A stretch of DNA of 64,000 bases from Leptolyngbyaceae cyanobacterium RM1_1_2. GTDB lineage: Bacteria; Cyanobacteriota; Cyanobacteriia; Phormidesmidales; Phormidesmidaceae. Below are positions 52,711-62,618 of the stretch, one piece after another. Location: the NCBI GenBank assembly GCA_012032345.1, contig JAAUQI010000026.1:1-64000 (forward strand), given 5' to 3'. The position numbers and the translations under genes are program-made. Every line of letters begins with the position of its first letter. Positions within the stretch are counted from its first letter, which is position 1. The notes beneath the pieces were generated by a model. The model was not told the origin of the DNA. It ran no database searches and saw only the letters and a program-made list of their open reading frames with translations.

Positions 52711-55080
52711 ATGGGTCGGAGAGATTCTTATCAGTCTCTGAGAGATTCTTATCAGTCTCTGTTTGAATTAGGCAGTAGTCTAAAGCTAAGTTCTGTTGCT
52801 GTAGGTTCATCTATGCCGCCGCCTGAGGCACCCAATCATGAAGGTATACACGCGATCGCGCCTCAGTCTGATTTGTCGCCTGGTTTGCGATCGCCTGCTA
52901 TAGCTACAGCATCAGATCGGGCTGAGGCTGCTAAAGTACCTGGAGCTGAACAGTGGCTGCCTGTGCTCATGCAGCATAGTCGGTTGCCGATGGCAATTTT
53001 GGATCCGCAATCTTTACAGCTCCAGTTTGCCAATCAAAGTTTTTGTCAAACCGTGGGGATCACGCAGGCGGCGATCGCGCTCAATGGCCGCCCAGGGACT
53101 GATCTACTAGAGATGCTGCTGCCAGATGAGCAGGCCCGGATTCGGCAGATTCTACCGCATCACCTGCTCAGAGCAGTTTTAGCCTATCTCTATCCCCAGC
53201 GATCGCTTCTGCCCGCTCGACTGCTCGAAGAACCCCTTCTTCTCACCTGTCGTCAAAGTCACACCGAACTGCTCTGCAAAGTAGAGCTAAGACTGAGCAG
53301 TGAAAGTCTGCAGGTGCAGTCACTCTCCCCTGATCTAGAGCAGCAAATCCGCCACTGTCTCGGCAAACAGCCAACACTAGAGCAGGTGATGGCCCAGCTC
53401 CACGAAGCAGATTTACCGCTGCAGGACTGCCTACAGCAGCTAGCCCATCAGCCTTATCAACTCGCCGGATGGCTGCTGCTTGAAGGCATAGAAGTCACAG
53501 AGCGCGAAACCATCAGTACCCTGGTGCAGCTCTTGATCGGGCGCGAGTCAGTGTTGCAGCCCCATAGGTTTGGCCGAGCCAACGGGCTAATGCGGGGTTT
53601 GTTTCGGGCCTCTGATAGCCTGATTATGAGTGCTGAGAACGAGCAGGCAAAGCTGTTTACCAATCTCGATCAGCCTGTGTGGAAAGCGCATACTTACTCA
53701 GTTAAGTCGCTGCAAATGTCTTTGTTTTTGCAGGCGGCTGAACGAGGTAGTGTCTTGAATATTCCCGATCTTTCTGCGATTACGCTAACGCCCTGTGAGC
53801 AGACAATTGCAGACAGGGGTGTGCGATCGCTGCTAATTATTCCGCTGGTGACCAAGGCAGTTCACGTAGACGGCACGGGGCGTCGTCTGCTGGGGCTGGT
53901 AGGCGTAGCGAGCGATCGCGCCTACGCCTTTGACAACCGCGACTGCCACAATGCCACCAAGCTAATTCCGGCCCTAACCGCAGCCATGCGCCACACCACC
54001 CATGAGCACTTCAGCAATATTCACGATTCAGTCCGCTGGCGCTTTGAAGAAGAAGCCGAGCGGCGCAGTTGGGGCCTACCGCCCGAGCCTATCACTTTTA
54101 CAAACGTATACCCGCTCTACGGCATTTCTGATATTCGCGACTCCTCTAGCGAACGCAATTGCGCCATCCAGGCTGACCTGCTGGCTCAGTTTGGGCTGGC
54201 GCTGACGATTATTGAAGCCGTCTGCGTCGCCAAACCCCACGCGTTTGCCCAGCAGTTTCACCTTGACCTGCTGGCCCATATGGAGCAAATTCGCCAGGGC
54301 ATTACCGTTGCTGCGGAGGTGACTTTTACCCGCTACCTGGCAGAAAACCTGGAGCCTAATTTCGAATATTTTCGCCACTGTAGCGCTGCTGCTACCGACG
54401 CCGTCATGGCTTATCAAAGCGCTTGCGGTAGCGAACATCAGTGCGTTTATGCGGCCCGGGCAGTCTATGACCAGACGATTCAGCAAATCAACACTCTGCT
54501 GCGAAATACCTGGATGCGGTGGCAGGAGAGCATGCAGACAATTACCCGCCACTATTGTGATGTCGAGGCCACAGATGGCATAGACCACATGCTCTACGCG
54601 GGTCAGTCCATTGACTCCGGCTTTTCTCCTTTTCAGCTTCGCAGCCTGCGCTACGAGCAGCTACGAGCCGTTTGCGACTGTGCCCGGGTGGCCTTTCGGC
54701 TAAAAGAGACCTGCGACACCCATCTAGAAGTAACTCATCTGGTCTTGGTGCAGGATGCCACAGTTGATATTTCTCACGACGAGACCACCGAGCGTCTGTT
54801 TGAAGTGCGCGGATCACGCGATACCCGCTATGAAATCGTCAAAAAGCGAATTGATAAGGCGGTTGACACCGAAAGCCACCAGCGCATCACCCAACCTGGC
54901 ATGTTGACGGTCGTTTATTCCACCGCAGATGAGTGGAACGAGTACCGCCAATATCTGCGCTATCTGCACCGCGATCGCTGGGTTGAAGACAGGATTGAGC
55001 AGGGTCTAGTAGAACCCCTACAGGGTGTCAACGGCCTCAAGTTTGCCAGGGTTCAGATTTTACCCCAGTCTGATCAATAG
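52711..55080 (+). CDS. Large PAS/GAF sensor protein without recognised output domain
   Basis: 789 residues, no TM helix. A PAS-like domain near 85-150 (QHSRLPMAILDPQSLQLQF) is followed by a GAF-like domain near 310-435 (SVLNIPDLSAITL, RGVRSLLIIPLV). The C-terminal 350 residues include the conserved VYPLYGISDIRDSSSERNCA block and are mostly helical, with no kinase, cyclase, EAL/GGDEF or DNA-binding motif. I recall similar large GAF proteins in Bacteroidetes and cyanobacteria, of unknown function. The N-terminus carries a 21-bp duplication (RDSYQSL twice). The collagen-like gene follows. Confidence 0.75.
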   Translation: MGRRDSYQSLRDSYQSLFELGSSLKLSSVAVGSSMPPPEAPNHEGIHAIAPQSDLSPGLRSPAIATASDRAEAAKVPGAEQWLPVLMQHSRLPMAILDPQSLQLQFANQSFCQTVGITQAAIALNGRPGTDLLEMLLPDEQARIRQILPHHLLRAVLAYLYPQRSLLPARLLEEPLLLTCRQSHTELLCKVELRLSSESLQVQSLSPDLEQQIRHCLGKQPTLEQVMAQLHEADLPLQDCLQQLAHQPYQLAGWLLLEGIEVTERETISTLVQLLIGRESVLQPHRFGRANGLMRGLFRASDSLIMSAENEQAKLFTNLDQPVWKAHTYSVKSLQMSLFLQAAERGSVLNIPDLSAITLTPCEQTIADRGVRSLLIIPLVTKAVHVDGTGRRLLGLVGVASDRAYAFDNRDCHNATKLIPALTAAMRHTTHEHFSNIHDSVRWRFEEEAERRSWGLPPEPITFTNVYPLYGISDIRDSSSERNCAIQADLLAQFGLALTIIEAVCVAKPHAFAQQFHLDLLAHMEQIRQGITVAAEVTFTRYLAENLEPNFEYFRHCSAAATDAVMAYQSACGSEHQCVYAARAVYDQTIQQINTLLRNTWMRWQESMQTITRHYCDVEATDGIDHMLYAGQSIDSGFSPFQLRSLRYEQLRAVCDCARVAFRLKETCDTHLEVTHLVLVQDATVDISHDETTERLFEVRGSRDTRYEIVKKRIDKAVDTESHQRITQPGMLTVVYSTADEWNEYRQYLRYLHRDRWVEDRIEQGLVEPLQGVNGLKFARVQILPQSDQ
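52719..52760 (+). repeat. 21-bp tandem duplication at the start of the GAF gene
   Basis: Two exact copies of a 21-base unit (starting GAGAGATTC) encode the RDSYQSL heptapeptide twice in frame right after the start codon. Confidence 0.9.
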
Positions 55081-55202
55081 GCTTTGATTTGAGCCTGTGC
55101 CGCGATCGCAACCAAGTGTGGAGCTTTTTGCGAAATGTCTCGTCAAGGTAGTGAAACTACTGATAGCCGCTAATCTTTGTTTGCAACCCTGGACTCACTA
55201 CC

Positions 55203-56585
55203 ATGCGTCGGTTAAGAAAATTTGTGCTATTGACAAGCGCGATCGCCCTTTTAAGCCTGGTATCTATCTCTTTGATAGATAGCTGCACGGTTACGGTGCT
55301 AGCTAATCGCGTGGTTCATTTTGGTAGCGACGGCACTGATGGGCGAGACGGACGCGATGGTCAGTCAGGACGACCGGGAGCCAGTCAGGTTACAAGCGCT
55401 ACCGGGGCGGCCCAAACGCTGTTCCTGCAAGGGGGCGACGGGGAGAATGGAGAAGACGGTGAATCCGGTCGCAGTCCCTCCTGTGGTCGTCAGCCCAGGG
55501 ATGTAGAGGATGATTTGCAGGCGGCTGACGGTGGCGACGGCGGCGATGGCGGCGATGGCGGCGATGGCGGCGGCGGGGGGACGCTGACGGCTTATTACGC
55601 CCAGCGCTCAAACCTGCAAAGAATCTTTGTCGATGCCCAAGGCGGACGGCCCGGACGTGGCGGTCGGGGGGGAGGCGCTACAGCAGGCTGTGACTGCCGC
55701 GATCGCCGCTGGCAGGTACGTCAGTGCAGCGGCACTCTAGGTCAGCCAGACTATAGCTGCCGTACCCGCGAGTTTGTCTGTCGAGACGGCGAAAGCGGCC
55801 GCACCGGACAGGATGGCCGAGAAGGGCGAGACGGCGCATTAGGGCAGCTCGTTTTAATTAATCAGCTAGAGCCGCTCTTGGCCGATCAGCCCCAGCAGAC
55901 AAAATCCCTGGCCGAGCTAACAGAGCCAACGACGCTGACAAAAAATCTCTGGCGCACCCAAACCGGGGCGCGATCGCTGCTGGCCTCTGGCTCAAACGTG
56001 GCCGATACTTATCAAGAATATGCCGGACGGGTTGAAGGTCGCTTTGTGCTGGACTGGTCAGCGGCGCGATCGCTGAGTGATTTGGCCACGGTTGAGGTCA
56101 TGCTACAGCTACAGGACAACGGCCAGGTTCAGCCCAATTTCTCTGAAGCGCTCTGGGTCATCGGCGCATCGTCTCACACGGATGACCTCACCACTTATGG
56201 AGTCACGGATGCCATGAGAGCCAGCGAAGCAACACAGCTAGCCTTGGGCAGTGTTTCGGGCCGCAGCAATCAGTTTCAGGTGGCTGTGCTCGACTTGGGT
56301 GGACAGACAGACCAGCTTTCTACTCAATTTCATCTGACCTACAGCACCGCCGCCGCCGATCGCGGCGATGGCCCCCGCACCCGCTATATCAGCCGCTACG
56401 AAGATTTTGTACCCGCCGATCTAGTCACTCGCAGTCAGAATCGCTTTGTGCTGAATCTGGGCCGCCTGCCCATCAGCGGCAACCACCTCAGATCGGGCAC
56501 GTCGGCCAAATTTGAGCTAAAAGCCGTCCGGACTTTCGGCCCCTACCAGGCTGAGCAAATACTGGAATGGCAGGGCAGACTTTAG
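55203..56585 (+). CDS. Secreted collagen-like protein
   Basis: 460 residues with a signal peptide (LLTSAIALLSLVSISLI, cleavage near LAN at 35). Gly-X-Y tracts follow: GTDGRDGRDGQSGRPG, GGDGENGEDGESGRS, a pure GGD run near 108-125, and GRTGQDGREGRDGALG, interrupted by a Cys-rich stretch (about 160-200, eight cysteines). From about 210 there is a beta-rich globular domain. It is probably an extracellular or surface protein. A 61-codon frame at 55097-55282 overlaps its start and is not believed. No partner for anchoring is visible here. Confidence 0.8.
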   Translation: MRRLRKFVLLTSAIALLSLVSISLIDSCTVTVLANRVVHFGSDGTDGRDGRDGQSGRPGASQVTSATGAAQTLFLQGGDGENGEDGESGRSPSCGRQPRDVEDDLQAADGGDGGDGGDGGDGGGGGTLTAYYAQRSNLQRIFVDAQGGRPGRGGRGGGATAGCDCRDRRWQVRQCSGTLGQPDYSCRTREFVCRDGESGRTGQDGREGRDGALGQLVLINQLEPLLADQPQQTKSLAELTEPTTLTKNLWRTQTGARSLLASGSNVADTYQEYAGRVEGRFVLDWSAARSLSDLATVEVMLQLQDNGQVQPNFSEALWVIGASSHTDDLTTYGVTDAMRASEATQLALGSVSGRSNQFQVAVLDLGGQTDQLSTQFHLTYSTAAADRGDGPRTRYISRYEDFVPADLVTRSQNRFVLNLGRLPISGNHLRSGTSAKFELKAVRTFGPYQAEQILEWQGRL

Positions 56586-56641
56586 CCTATTCTGGAGGCG
56601 GGTTTTAGGCGAAAGCCCAAGTTTGACCCCTGCATCTGCTG

Positions 56642-56786
56642 ATATAGCAAACCGCAGTTTGGTTAGGACAACTCAGATCGCTGAATCTTTACGCGACGGC
56701 ATCCTCATCCCATTCATCCCCCATCCTTCTGCCTTCATCCCTCATCCCTCACCCTTCATCCCTCATCCTTCTGCCTTTCGCTATAC
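56642..56786 (+). repeat. Dispersed MITE-like repeat, family A copy 3
   Basis: Starts TATAGCAAACCGCAGTT and ends CTTTCGCTATA, with an expanded, imperfect CATCCYT heptamer tract of about 75 bases in the middle. The right end runs into the 3' end of def on the other strand, whose last codons (VYSERQKDEG) and stop are repeat sequence. Confidence 0.88.
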
Positions 56787-57286
56787 ACTTGCTCACTGAC
56801 CAGCTCAGCCGTACTCTCAACGCGATCTAAAAACACCAGACCGTTGAGATGATCCAGCTCGTGCTGAAAAATCCGGGCTACAAACCCGCTCAGGATTTGC
56901 TGCTGGCGATCGCCCCAGCGATCCCAGTAGGCCACTTCGATTTCTGTGTAGCGCGGCACCTGTCCCCGAATGCTAGGCACGCTAAGGCACCCTTCCCAGC
57001 CCTTGACCTGGTGTTCCCCGTGAGCTACCAGCTCTGGATTGATCATGGCGGTAGGCGACATCGTCGGGGCCTGTGGGTAGCGAAGGTTGGGACGCGACGC
57101 GACGATAAACAGGCGATCGCTGTGGTTCACTTGAGGAGCAGCGATCCCAACACCGTGAGCCTGCTGCGCCGTCGCCATCAGGCTGTCAATAAGCTGCTGA
57201 ACCGGGTCGCTGGCGATATTGGTCACTGGCTGAGCTAGCTGCCGTAGCGTGGGATGACCGAGCTGAATGATGTTGAGTAGACTCAT
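56756..57286 (-). CDS. def: Peptide deformylase
   Basis: 176 residues. Active-site motifs are GVGIAAPQ (45-52), EGCLSVP with the metal cysteine (about 98), and the QHELDHLNG metal histidines (about 140-148). It removes the formyl group from new proteins. The final ten or so residues derive from repeat family A copy 3, replacing the normal C-terminus without touching the core. On the same strand as htrA, 35 bases downstream of its stop is the def start. Confidence 0.94.
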   Translation of the reverse strand: MSLLNIIQLGHPTLRQLAQPVTNIASDPVQQLIDSLMATAQQAHGVGIAAPQVNHSDRLFIVASRPNLRYPQAPTMSPTAMINPELVAHGEHQVKGWEGCLSVPSIRGQVPRYTEIEVAYWDRWGDRQQQILSGFVARIFQHELDHLNGLVFLDRVESTAELVSEQVYSERQKDEG

Positions 57287-57320
57287 AGGTCGCAGAGCGT
57301 AGAAAAACTAAATGATATTG

Positions 57321-58579
57321 CTAACGCCGCTGGGCAGTCTGGGGCAGAGGGGCTGGCGCAAGGGTGAGGGTACGCCTCTGTCCAGCCCGGTCAATCTCAA
57401 GGCGTAGAGGCTGACCAATAGAAGTTTCAGCGACTATCTGCTGAACCTGCTCCGCATCTGTGATTACGGTTTCGTTGATCTTAACGATGACATCCCCAGG
57501 CTGAACTCCCCCCTGCTCGGCGGGTGAATTACGGACGGTGCCCAACACAATCACGCCAGATGCAGCACTCACCTGAGCGCTAGCTCGCGGATTGCGGTTA
57601 ATTGAGTCTCGCAGTGATGCTGTCAGCGTCCGCATCTGCACCCCCAGATAAGGGTGCTCGACCCGTCCGTTGGCAATGAGCTGCTCGGCAATAGCAAGGG
57701 CCATATTAATCGGGATGGCAAAGCCCAGCCCCTGTGCGCCACCAATGATTGCAGTATTAACCCCGATGACTTCACCGCGCTCATTCAGCAGCGGCCCACC
57801 TGAATTGCCAGGGTTGATCGCTGCGTCAGTTTGAATAAAGCTAACCCGCTTGTCAGGAACGCGCACCTGAGCGCTGGTGCGACCCGTGGCACTGATGATG
57901 CCAGCCGTGACGGTGTTGTCAAGCCCCAGGGGATTACCAATGGCGATCGCCCACTCCCCGGGCGAATCTCTTCAGAATCGCCAATTGAAACAGTCGGTAA
58001 GTTAGTCGCCTCCACCCGAATCACAGCCACATCTGTCACCGGATCTTGCCCTACCACATCTCCCACAAACTCGCGGCCATCTCTCAAAGTCACCACCACT
58101 TCATCAGCTCCTGCAACCACATGAGCGTTAGTGACAATCAGACCGTCAGCCTCAATCACAAAGCCTGATCCCGTACCCCGCTCGACCCGAGTAGCAGGGG
58201 CATCTGATGTGCCAAAGTTCCCAAAAAATTCGCGGAAGAAAGGATCATCGAAGATGCTGGGGCGGCGCTCTGTCACCGTGCGCGAGGCGTCGATTCGCAC
58301 AACGGCAGGGCCAACTCGCTCAACCGCCGCTGCAATAAAGTTAGATCCCTGGGTGATCAGGATACGGCTTGATCCAGCCGCAGGCACCTGACTCACCCAC
58401 GATGGGGACAGCGCCGTGTCTGACGCAGCACTGCGGCTAGCCAAAAGGAAACTGCCTGTGAGGGTGAGTAAGCAGTAGACTAGAGCTTGCTGCCAGCCCT
58501 GGTGGCCTCGCCGCTGCGCGATCGCCTTAGTTTTTAAGGGTGAAAACAGAGGATTGTAGTTTGCTGTTTTTGGGGTCAT
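57321..58579 (-). CDS. htrA: Deg/HtrA-family serine protease, frameshifted
   Basis: About 419 residues. A signal anchor lies at about 28-50. The trypsin-like domain has the triad His in NAHVVAG, Asp in DPVTDVAVI and Ser in NPGNSGGPL. One PDZ domain follows ([13 protein letters not shown]). It degrades damaged proteins in the periplasm or lumen. The frame breaks in a run of four C on the plus strand (57956-57959): a fifth base gives [19 protein letters not shown]. It resembles the cyanobacterial HhoA/HhoB/HtrA group; the exact paralogue is not settled. It is divergent from dnaA. Confidence 0.9.
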
Positions 58580-59365
58580 GGGGAGTTAAACCAACTTTGA
58601 AACAGACTAAGAGCCGTTGTATTAATGCTGACAACAGCACAGCACCCAATGTGGCAGCTTCGCTAAGCGGTAGTACAGGGTTGGTAGTCAGTGCTTTAGC
58701 GCTGAAGTACTAACTACTAACTATGACATCACCCTAAATCAAGCGACGACTTTGTACTAGCTTACTCTCAGTATCTCAGCTACGCTGGTTTACAGTGAGC
58801 TAAATCTAGAGGAGATTTAAGCCTGAAATCAGATTTTGGGTCTGAGATCAGATTCTAGAACTAGCGCTTAGGATCAAAGCCTGAGACTGAAGTCTTGGGC
58901 GTATAACCCTTACCTCAAGACAGGAGTTGGCTGATCAGACTAGCCGAGCCTGGGTCAGGTTCCGAACTTTTGGAAGACTCACGCAAGCACAAGTGTCCGC
59001 CAGCCCCGCTCTATTGATCCTCACCTGACGGTTTAGGAGCAGTCCTAACTGGCGTTCATAAATTCATAGCGATTAGGGGCTTTGCCGCCCCCAAAAATGC
59101 CAAAGCTGAAATCAATAATTTTATTTAAAGCGCTATATGTAGAATTTGAACGGTTATTTAGCCTTATATCTAGTACGCTAGTAAGTCCTGACGTCAGCTA
59201 CATCTGCTTTTCTGAGGAGCGCCATAGTAGCGAGAAAAGACTTTTGAGGCGACTCAAGTGATTGCGGCTAAGAACTATAGCTTTCAGTGAATTTTGAGGC
59301 GGATTACAGGGTTGTCGAAGTGGCTTCCTGCATCGCTGCTGGTTTCTAATTGAGGAGGTTTGGCT
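58580..59365. other. Long upstream region of dnaA
   Basis: About 785 bases between the divergent htrA and dnaA genes, with no coding frame. Several short hairpins are visible, including TTAGGA/TCCTAA (about 59032-59047) and GGGGC/GCCCC (about 59076-59092). The dnaA ribosome site GAGGAGG is at 59352-59358. I see no perfect DnaA box here. Confidence 0.5.
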
Positions 59366-60759
59366 GTGGAAAAGGGATGTGAGGAACTGTGGGGCCAGGT
59401 TTTGGATCGGCTTCAGCAGCAGTTGAGTCGTCCAACCTTTGAAACCTGGATCAAACCCGCCTGTATTCAGGAACTGGGTCAGGAGCGGATGATTATCTCG
59501 ACGCCTAACCCGTTTGCGCGTAATTGGCTGCAGAAGCACTATGTCAGCACTATTGCTGATGTTGTTTGTGATATCGTCGGCTATCCGCTTGATATTCAAG
59601 TTACAGTCGCTGCCAGTGAAGCCGTCGCCACGGTTGAAGCTATAGCGACGCCTGCTTTTGCTAACCCTGCTGCGAATTCAAGCTGGTCTCCACCTGCAGA
59701 ATCCGCAGAGGCTGCTGCGCCACCGCGATCGCGATCGCCAGAACTCAACTCCAAGGCCGTTTTCTCTCGCTTTGTAGTTGGGGCTAATAACCGCATGGCC
59801 CATGCTGCTGCACTTGCGGTGGCAGAATCTCCGGGGCGAGAGTTTAATCCGCTGTTTTTATGTGGCGGGGTAGGGCTGGGCAAAACTCACCTGATGCAGG
59901 CCATCGGCCACTACCGCTTAGAGATTGATCTCAACGCCCGGATTTCCTATGTTTCTACTGAGCAGTTTACCAACGATCTGATTGCCGCCATTCGCCGCGA
60001 CAGCATGCAGCGGTTTCGAGAGCATTATCGAGCTGTCGATATCTTGCTGGTGGATGACATTCAGTTTATTGAAGGTAAAGAATACACCCAGGAAGAATTT
60101 TTTCACACCTTCAATACGCTGCACGAATCCGGTAAACAGATTGTGCTGGCTTCTGATCGCCCCCCCAGCCAGATTCCGCGCCTGCAAGAACGGCTTTGCT
60201 CTCGGTTTTCGATGGGCCTGATTGCCGACATTCAGCCGCCGGATCTAGAAACTCGCATGGCTATTTTGCAAAAAAGGCAGAGTACGAAAACGTGCGCCTG
60301 CCCAGAGACGTGGTTGAATTTATTGCCTCAAACTACACTTCAAACATTCGTGAGCTAGAAGGTGCCCTGATTCGAGCGATCGCCTACACGTCCATCTCCG
60401 GCCTCTCGATGACGGTAGAAAACCTCACCCCCGTCCTTAACCCGCCCACAGAGAAGATTGAGGCTTCCCCCACGTCAGTGATTGCGGCGGTAGCAGAAGC
60501 TTTCTCGATTCCATCAGAAGAACTCAAAGGTCATTCTCGACGCCGAGAAATTAGTCTGGCTCGTCAGGTGGGCATGTATCTCATGCGTCAGCTCACAGAT
60601 TTGAGCCTGCCCAAAATTGGTGAGGAATTTGGCGGTAAAGACCACACGACGGTAATGTATAGCTGCGACAAAATTAATCGTCTGCTCAAGCGAGACTTGA
60701 ACCTGGCTCAAACCGTGCGTCAGGTTAGCGATCGCATCAGTCTGGCCAGCAAATCCTAA
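59366..60759 (+). CDS. dnaA: Chromosomal replication initiator DnaA, frameshifted
   Basis: About 464 residues. Domain I spans the N-terminus ([20 protein letters not shown]), domain II is an Ala/Pro/Ser-rich linker, and the AAA+ domain III has [15 protein letters not shown] and [10 protein letters not shown]. Domain IV has the DNA-binding helix-turn-helix ending [11 protein letters not shown]. The frame breaks in an A run at 60270-60275: a seventh A gives [22 protein letters not shown] at 59366 sits seven bases after GAGGAGG and is better placed than the TTG at 59360. An intact product is expected to be essential or nearly so, so the shift is probably not real. Confidence 0.93.
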
Positions 60760-60783
60760 AGCTGTAGCTTCAGGGCTATGTGC

Positions 60784-62069
60784 TCAAAGCACATGAGACA
60801 GATCCACTGAACCAAAATTGAGGCTCAGCGCCAGATTAAGGTTTTCTAGCACCTGTACCAGCCAGCTAACAGTGTCTCTTGTGGCCGATTCGTAGTGGTC
60901 AAACAGGACAGATAGGCGACGTTCTAGATAAGGCTTCACCTTATTGCAAATCAGCAAAACCTTGAGCAAAATTCCGGTCGTCAGCATCGCCCCCAAATTG
61001 CTGATTAGATCAACAAAGACAAAATGCTGAGGATGGGCAGAGGTATCTACAACTAGAAAGTTAAACAGCTGGCTACAGGTTCGCACCATCAAAAAGTCGT
61101 CTAGGGTCTGCGCGTCGCTTTCTGAGTGAGTTTGATTGAGATGCTTGTAGAGCAGGTTATTAAACTGTCGCCTGCCGTACTCAGAATCAATGCCTGAGGT
61201 GACATAGTCATACAAATCATCTTTGAAAGCGCCGAATGTTTGGCTAATCTGGCAGTTTTGGGCTTTAAACCTCTGAGCCACATCGCGGTAGCTGCCGTTG
61301 ACTTCGACCTGTCCGGTAAACTGACGCAGCGAGTCCACTAGCTCACGATCGCTCAGCAGAGTTGGGTTTGCACCGGACGCAAAATTCTGTGGGCTGTCTT
61401 GGCCTCTCCCTGACGTCGCAGCCGGGAACGGCGAACCCGATAGGTCACGTAGTGAGATAGATCAATTTCAAAGCGCTGCTGGGCCTGTAGCTGCAGACTG
61501 CGGACGTGATGCTGATGTTCGCGGGTGCTATCTTCGCTTACCAGACAGTGCTCATAAAGATAGGGGTAACGCTTAATCAGCGTGCCTAGCGGACGGGTAC
61601 CCGACTGTGAGGAAAACTCAGGCTTTTCGCTAACGACGCGAGACAACCGCTTCAGTGTGACGAACTGTTCTGTTTCTTTAAACTGCGCTACTAGCTCTCT
61701 CAGGCGTCGGGTTGTCCGGGTGCGAGAGAACTCAGAAACCTGATTGCAGGGGCCTGCTTCAAACAGGCTGACTAGCTCAGGAATTGTCGCCTGCATCTGG
61801 CGACTCGTCTGCCAGCGATTAATCAGAATGTGGCAGCAGCGATTGAGAACGTAGCAAAAATATTCCTCAACGCACTTAGAACTCACGATGGCATCGAGGG
61901 TAAGCGTAATATCGCGCTCAGGATAGCCAACGCCTTCAATAAAAAGCGTCCGAAAGCGCTCTACCAGTTGCTCAGGGGCTTCTTGATCAACCTGGTAAAG
62001 CAGGTGATCGTAGAGTCTTTGCTCCTCTGGGCTGGTGAATCTACTGCTGTAACTGGCTGAATTATTCAC
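60784..62069 (-). CDS. Conserved cyanobacterial protein beside dnaA, frameshifted
   Basis: About 428 residues, mostly helical, with no TM segment or known motif. Blocks include YPERDITLTLDAIVSSKCVE, the basic YRVRRSRLRRQGEAKT, and DLISNLGAMLTTGILLKVLL. A run of three G on the plus strand (61364-61366) breaks the frame; a fourth joins RPVQTPTLLSDRELVDSLRQ. I recall related unnamed cyanobacterial proteins but no function. It is convergent with dnaA and divergent from murF across the candidate origin, so a link to replication is an idea only. Confidence 0.72.
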
Positions 62070-62618
62070 TGATCTCTTAAAAACTTTCTTCCCAGAAACA
62101 ACCTGAAAGGCTTATGCACAGAAACATACTCAGCCCATGTGCCATACTCTGCCACTGCAGCATGCTCCATTGAAAGCTATCTAACTGGCTTAAAGCGTCA
62201 GTTTTTATACCAATCTTTCTAAGATCTTTTACTCAGCTTACCTCTGCATCAGTTTCAGCGAATGGGTGTGTGAGTAATGTGTCATTAAAGATTTAGTAAA
62301 GTTTTTAGAGATTTATGCCAAGGTGAGCCAGCGAATAAAGCTGTAAGCCATCTTTATCAAGTACTCAGACGTTACTGCTAAATTGTGAATAATTAGTGAA
62401 GTGAACTCCTAAAGCCAGCAATCAGACTGAAGATATGCATTTGCATACAGCTCCATGCAATCTTATTTGGATTATGAAAGGCTTTTCCTGTGAACAAGTC
62501 TTTTCACAACGCTCTTTTCCCATAAACGATTTAGGACTGCTATGTCTTGGGTAGTCAGCTTTAGCCACAAGAAGCGCAGATAAAAGGCAGCAACTCCTGA
62601 TTTAATGAAGACTATGTT
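62070..62618. other. AT-rich region with DnaA-box-like sites, candidate oriC
   Basis: About 550 bases without a gene, visibly richer in A and T than the coding DNA. Two sites match TTATNCACA exactly: TTATGCACA at 62112-62120 (plus) and TTATTCACA at 62384-62392 (minus). Near matches are TTATTCACT at 62063-62071, TTACTCACA at 62269-62277 (minus) and TTTTCACAA at 62501-62509. Short AT runs and a TATGCATTTGCATA palindrome are also present. dnaA ends about 1.3 kb away. Confidence 0.4.

Noticed and set aside
55097-55282. 61-codon frame starting before the collagen-like gene
   Set aside because: It overlaps the well-supported signal peptide of the collagen-like protein in another frame and has no domain.
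58900-59060. Possible 6S or other housekeeping RNA upstream of dnaA
   Set aside because: Several short stems are visible but no recognised conserved bulge or core motif, and no terminator.
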